Shown one piece after another: positions 62,509 to 64,000 of a DNA stretch of 64,000 bases (positions are counted from its first letter, which is position 1; each line of letters starts with the position of its first letter). Source of the DNA: Alkalibacterium thalassium (GTDB lineage Bacteria > Bacillota > Bacilli > Lactobacillales > Carnobacteriaceae_A); NCBI RefSeq assembly GCF_900101165.1, contig NZ_FNFK01000002.1:26661-90660 (forward strand). Direction: 5' to 3'. The translations under genes were made by a program, and so were the position numbers. The notes under the pieces were generated by a model. It was not told where the DNA came from and ran no database searches. It worked only from the letters and a program-made list of their open reading frames with translations.

Positions 62509-64000
62509 TTAGTTCTGATTGTTCATCAGAATATCGATAGTCTGCAGCACTTCATCTAGTCTGGCCTCGACCATTTCACCAGTCTTGCGGATGTTTATTT
62601 CTACTATACCTTCAGCTGCTTTTTTACCAACAGTTAGCTGTACCGGAATACCGATCAGTTCTGCATCTGTGAATTTAACACCAGGACGCTCTTTGCGGTC
62701 GTCCAGAAGAACTTTATAGCCTTTAGACTTGAACTCATCATAAAGGCGGAAAGCCAGTTCTTTCTGCTCGTCATTTTTCACTTGGACAGGGATAATATGC
62801 AGATCGAACGGGGCAACAGCGGCTGGCCACACCAGTCCTTTATCATCGGCATACTGTTCAGCAATAGCTGAAAGCAGTCGGCTGACTCCGATGCCGTAGC
62901 TTCCCATAATAACTGGCGTCTGTCTGCCATTACTGTCCAGAACGGTAGCATTCATAGCGTCGCTGTAACGTGTTCCCAGCTTAAAGATGTGCCCGATTTC
63001 AATTCCCTTGGTAAATTTCAGGCTGCCTTTCCCGTCAGGAGAAGGGTCGCCTTCCTTTACAGTACGGATATCGGCGAATGTTTCAACAGAAAAGTCTCGA
63101 CCAGGATTGACATTGATCAGGTGAACCCCTTCTTTATTCGCTCCTGTCACTCCGTTGACCACATCCTGAACATGCAGGTCTGCAATAATTCGAACCTCCT
63201 CTGAGAGGTCGACCGGTCCAACGTATCCTGGTATAGTCTTGAAGATAGACTTGATCTGGTCATCCTCTGCAGGCACGACCTCTTCAGCTCCGATAGCGTT
63301 TCTAAGCTTGATATCGTTAACCTCCTGATCGCCTCTAACGATCGCAAGAACAGGCGTCTCATTATCTGCCATGTAGAGCACACTTTTGAGAAGCTGAGCT
63401 TTAGGTAAATCAAGGAACTCAGAAAGCTCCTGAATCGTTGTCGTATCGGGCGTGCCCACTTCTTTCATTTCAAGCAGAACATCTGTATTAGGTGACTGCT
63501 TGTATGCACTTGACGCCATTTCCAGGTTGGCTGCGTAGTCACTGCCGTCGGAATACACAACGGTATCTTCACCAGCATCAGCTAGAGCCATAAATTCTAC
63601 GGAGTCTTTTCCTCCCATGGCCCCTGCATCACCGATGATCGAGCGGAAATTCAGCCCGAGTCTTTCGAATGCTTTTGTATAGGCCTGGGCAATCTGATCA
63701 TAAGCTTCATCCAGACTCTCATAATTATCGTGGAATGTGTAGCCATCTTTCATGATGAATTCTCTTCCGCGCATCAAACCGAAACGGGGACGCTTTTCAT
63801 CTCTATATTTAGTCTGGAACTGATAGAGGTGAAGCGGAAGCTTCTTGTAAGATTTGATTTCTTCACTGATCAGTTTAGCAAATGTTTCTTCATGAGTCGG
63901 TCCAAGAATAAAATCACGCTCATGACGGTCTTTAAGCTTGATCAGATCTTCCCCGTATGTTTCATATCGTCCGGATTCCTTCCATAAATCTGCAGGAAGT
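62509..64000 (-). CDS. proS: Prolyl-tRNA synthetase (5' part outside window)
   Basis: The reading frame is open to the right edge; the visible part is the last ~496 residues of an enzyme of about 570. Visible class II motifs are TKYRDEKRPRFGLMRGREF (motif 2 region) and GIGVSRLLSAIAEQ (motif 3), with an inserted YbaK-like editing domain (about 230-390 of the full protein: LPKAQLLKSVLY, VRGDQEVNDIKLRNAIG) and a C-terminal anticodon-binding domain. It is the bacterial, editing-competent type. The methionine at 63777 is internal, not the start. Confidence 0.97.
   Translation of the reverse strand, partial: LPADLWKESGRYETYGEDLIKLKDRHERDFILGPTHEETFAKLISEEIKSYKKLPLHLYQFQTKYRDEKRPRFGLMRGREFIMKDGYTFHDNYESLDEAYDQIAQAYTKAFERLGLNFRSIIGDAGAMGGKDSVEFMALADAGEDTVVYSDGSDYAANLEMASSAYKQSPNTDVLLEMKEVGTPDTTTIQELSEFLDLPKAQLLKSVLYMADNETPVLAIVRGDQEVNDIKLRNAIGAEEVVPAEDDQIKSIFKTIPGYVGPVDLSEEVRIIADLHVQDVVNGVTGANKEGVHLINVNPGRDFSVETFADIRTVKEGDPSPDGKGSLKFTKGIEIGHIFKLGTRYSDAMNATVLDSNGRQTPVIMGSYGIGVSRLLSAIAEQYADDKGLVWPAAVAPFDLHIIPVQVKNDEQKELAFRLYDEFKSKGYKVLLDDRKERPGVKFTDAELIGIPVQLTVGKKAAEGIVEINIRKTGEMVEARLDEVLQTIDILMNNQN

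Noticed and set aside
62509-63777. A complete 422-aa proS starting at 63777
   Set aside because: The frame remains open to 64000 and encodes conserved ProS sequence (THEETFAKLISEE), so the gene is cut by the window edge.

Overview
The window is a complete prophage of about 43.3 kb followed by about 20 kb of host core genome. The host looks like a low-GC Gram-positive in the Lactobacillales, closest in feel to Carnobacteriaceae (Alkalibacterium/Marinilactibacillus/Carnobacterium). That placement is inferred from gene order (proS-polC | rimP-nusA-ylxR-ylxQ-infB-rbfA | truB-ribF | hrcA-grpE-dnaK-dnaJ | lepA), strong AGGAGG ribosome binding sites, a CIRCE element, PolC-type replicase, and acidic tails on NusA and DnaK. 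It is not proven.

Prophage (about 1-43380). It is bounded by direct repeats of at least 104 bp (1-104 and 43277-43380, one mismatch). They contain the last 14 codons of lepA, so the phage integrates into the 3' end of lepA and rebuilds the gene. Reading from the int side: a tyrosine integrase and a small upstream gene; a rightward lysogeny operon (repressor, ImmA-like protease, zinc-ribbon membrane protein, SAP-domain protein); a divergent switch with five ATYAC-N5-GTRAT operators; then a leftward early region. The early region holds a Cro-like protein, Rha antirepressor, small genes, a Rad50-like ATPase, Bet recombinase, MBL hydrolase, HNH nuclease, a DnaD-like initiator carrying 12-bp iterons, YopX, RecU and SSB, and ends with an ArpU regulator. 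The late region follows: TerS, TerL, portal, minor capsid, scaffold, capsid, connectors, tail tube, chaperones, tape measure, Dit, tail endopeptidase with an S74 chaperone, BppU baseplate protein, holin and endolysin. This is a siphovirus related in layout to Listeria A118-type phages. Beyond the lysis genes, next to the left att site, are accessory genes: DUF3800, a structured ncRNA candidate, a YolD-like gene and an unknown small gene.

Inserted in the leftward phage operons are units with their own signals: a DUF4145 gene with its own promoter and terminator between arpU and terS; a rightward gene at 36524-36769 whose terminator lies inside the convergent gene; and two tiny rightward promoter-terminator modules (27039-27085 and 35620-35673) that would make RNAs of only 35-40 nt. 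A six-unit, 11-bp phased repeat array lies just beyond arpU.

Host part (43339-64000, all leftward). lepA has its own promoter. The HrcA-controlled chaperone operon is preceded by a CIRCE element and broken by a terminator after dnaK. ribF and truB are separated from the rimP-infB-rbfA operon by a terminator. polC has its own promoter behind a terminator that ends proS, and proS runs off the right edge. No tRNA, rRNA, CRISPR array or insertion sequence was seen.
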